From positions 1-39,849 of the IMG/VR virus record IMGVR_UViG_3300044962_000013: a DNA stretch of 39,849 bases, one strand, 5' to 3'. Shown here one piece after another: positions 38,740 to 39,849 of this stretch. The position numbers and the translations under genes are program-made. The notes beneath the pieces were generated by a model. It ran no database searches. It worked only from the letters and a program-made list of their open reading frames with translations, and was not told where the DNA came from. The first letter of the stretch is position 1; each line of letters starts with the position of its first letter. Source of the DNA: a virus.

Positions 38740-39285
38740 ATGGCGTACCCACCAGGACCGCAGGGCGGACGACGCAGCAGCGAGGCTGAGGCAGCGCTCC
38801 GCCGCCGTCTCGCGTTCGAGAAGTCGTGCATGGGCTGGCCACAGCAGCGGATCGCAGACCACCTCGGCGTGTCGCAGCAGCAGATCAGCACGGACCTGGC
38901 CGACTACCGCAAGGGCCTCACGCCGCTCGACCGCGAGGAGATGCGCCGCGAGCACCACGAACGCGCTCGGATGATGCGGGTCAAGCTGGAAGAGCTGATC
39001 TCCCTGGCCGGCGCGCCGGTCACCGCGGGCAAGGACGGGTTCGTGGTCCGCGACCCCGACACCGAAGAGGTGGTGCGGGACTACGGCGGTCAGGTAGCGG
39101 CCATCCGGGAGCTGCGCGCATGGGATGAGCGCACCGCCAAGCTGGCAGACCTGGACGAGAAGGTCAGCCGCACCGAGCAGCACGTGGACGTCACGGTGCA
39201 CGGCTCGGTCGACGATGAGCTGAACGCGCTGGCCGCCGAGCTGCGCCTGAACGACCCGGCCGAGGCGCCCGCGGACCAGGCGTGA
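38740..39285 (+). CDS. terS: Terminase small subunit
   Basis: A 181-residue DNA-binding protein that recognises the packaging site. The N-terminal helix-turn-helix (AADQ-type region: MGWPQQRIADHLGVSQQQIS) is followed by a helical oligomerisation segment (REEMRREHHERARMMRVKLEE), a beta hairpin (DGFVVRDPDTEEVVRDY) and a charged end. It lies directly before the large terminase, overlapping it by GTGA. Assignment rests on this fold order and position. Confidence 0.85.
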   Translation: MAYPPGPQGGRRSSEAEAALRRRLAFEKSCMGWPQQRIADHLGVSQQQISTDLADYRKGLTPLDREEMRREHHERARMMRVKLEELISLAGAPVTAGKDGFVVRDPDTEEVVRDYGGQVAAIRELRAWDERTAKLADLDEKVSRTEQHVDVTVHGSVDDELNALAAELRLNDPAEAPADQA

Positions 39286-39849
39286 CGGCCACGCTCAGCC
39301 CGGCCGAGAAGCTGGCTCGGCTCAAGCGGGTCAAGGCGATCAAGCCCTACCAGTGGGATTGCCACGTCCCCGGCTGTGACGGCACGCCGCACGACGGCGA
39401 CATCCTCACCGCCATGCCGCACCCGCACGCCCGTGCCGGCCAGCTACCGCCCGAGGGTGACTGGTGGGCGTGGCTGCTGATGACCGGCCGCGGGTACGGC
39501 AAGACGCGCTCGGGCGGCGAGTACGTCAAGCGCCGCATGATGGCCGAGGACGGGCACCGCGTGGCCTGCATCGTGCCGACGTTCGCCGTCGGGCGCGACG
39601 TGTGCATGGAGGGCGAGAGCGGCCTCGTCGGGGGCGGCGCCGAGCCCGGCCTGTTCCCGCCCGGCACGGTCAAGAACTGGAACCGCTCCATTGGTGAGCT
39701 CACACTCCACAATGGATCAATGCTGAAGATCTTCGGTACCGACAAGCGCAAGGACGCCGAGCAGTTGCGTGGCTACCAGTGCCATACCGCGTGGTTCGAG
39801 GAGCTGGGCACGCAGGTGTACGGCGAGGTGGCGTGGGACATGCTCACGT
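39282..39849 (+). CDS. terL: Terminase large subunit, N-terminal part (continues at base 1)
   Basis: GTG 39282 overlaps the small terminase stop. The first 189 residues are visible here, of which 147 lie before the terminal repeat. The Walker A motif GRGYGKT is at residues 69-75. The frame continues without a break into base 1 (position 39723 corresponds to base 1). Near residues 27-33 there is a CHVPGC element, which may bind zinc. Confidence 0.93.
   Translation, partial: MTATLSPAEKLARLKRVKAIKPYQWDCHVPGCDGTPHDGDILTAMPHPHARAGQLPPEGDWWAWLLMTGRGYGKTRSGGEYVKRRMMAEDGHRVACIVPTFAVGRDVCMEGESGLVGGGAEPGLFPPGTVKNWNRSIGELTLHNGSMLKIFGTDKRKDAEQLRGYQCHTAWFEELGTQVYGEVAWDMLT
39723..39849 (+). repeat. Terminal repeat, second copy
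   Basis: Second copy of the 127-base repeat. Removing one copy closes the genome at 39,722 bp with the terminase frame intact. Confidence 0.95.

Noticed and set aside
1-39849. tRNA genes and insertion sequences
   Set aside because: No cloverleaf-like segments with conserved T-loop words and no transposase or paired terminal repeats were recognised by eye; a dedicated scan was not possible.

Overview
The window is a complete genome of a tailed, siphovirus-type phage of an actinobacterium. Bases 1-127 are repeated exactly at 39723-39849 and the large terminase gene runs across that junction, so the unit is a circle (or circularly closed contig) of 39,722 bp. An actinobacterial host is suggested by the high GC content, many GTG starts, a WhiB-type iron-sulphur regulator, a DUF732-like lipoprotein, ESX-like small helical proteins and TTGACA/TANNNT promoters. 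No integrase, partitioning gene or immunity repressor is recognisable, so a lytic lifestyle or a defective temperate ancestry is likelier than an intact temperate phage. No LysB-like mycolyl-arabinogalactan esterase is seen, which weakly argues against a mycolate-coated host.

Rightward late block (38740 across the junction to 21294): small and large terminase, portal, a MuF-protease fusion, a GT4-like glycosyltransferase, HK97-fold major capsid protein, a methyltransferase, head-tail connectors, tail tube, tail chaperones joined by a -1 frameshift at CCCAAAA, tape measure, Dit-like and other minor tail proteins, then a lysis cassette (small membrane proteins, a GH25 endolysin with an internal start, and a two-helix holin candidate). 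A strong hairpin at 21343-21379 separates this block from the convergent leftward block.

Leftward early block (33524 down to 21388): about 27 tightly packed genes, most overlapping by ATGA or GTGA. Near its promoter-proximal end are replication and recombination genes (DUF3310, Cas4/RecB-like nuclease, an SSB-like protein, SNF2-type helicase, 5-cytosine methyltransferase, RuvC-like resolvase, WhiB). Further on come many small zinc-binding and single-helix membrane proteins, a second glycosyltransferase, a lipoprotein and four related helical proteins. Five copies of a conserved sequence built around TTGACA lie at 33.6, 31.4, 28.5, 26.1 and 23.0 kb, four of them with a -10-like hexamer at 16-18 bp, and appear to re-initiate transcription along the block.

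Rightward replication block (33607-38634): a small HTH protein expressed divergently from the first leftward gene, then one 1548-residue gene joining a primase-polymerase domain, a D5-like helicase, a zinc motif, a 3'-5' exonuclease and a family A DNA polymerase. The join is an AT-rich linker containing a G6 run where a one-base change would recreate two overlapping genes (TAATG).

The most unusual features are this polymerase fusion and its frame-sensitive linker, the distributed promoter/operator series, the ESX-like paralogue cluster, and the glycosyltransferase and methyltransferase flanking the capsid gene.
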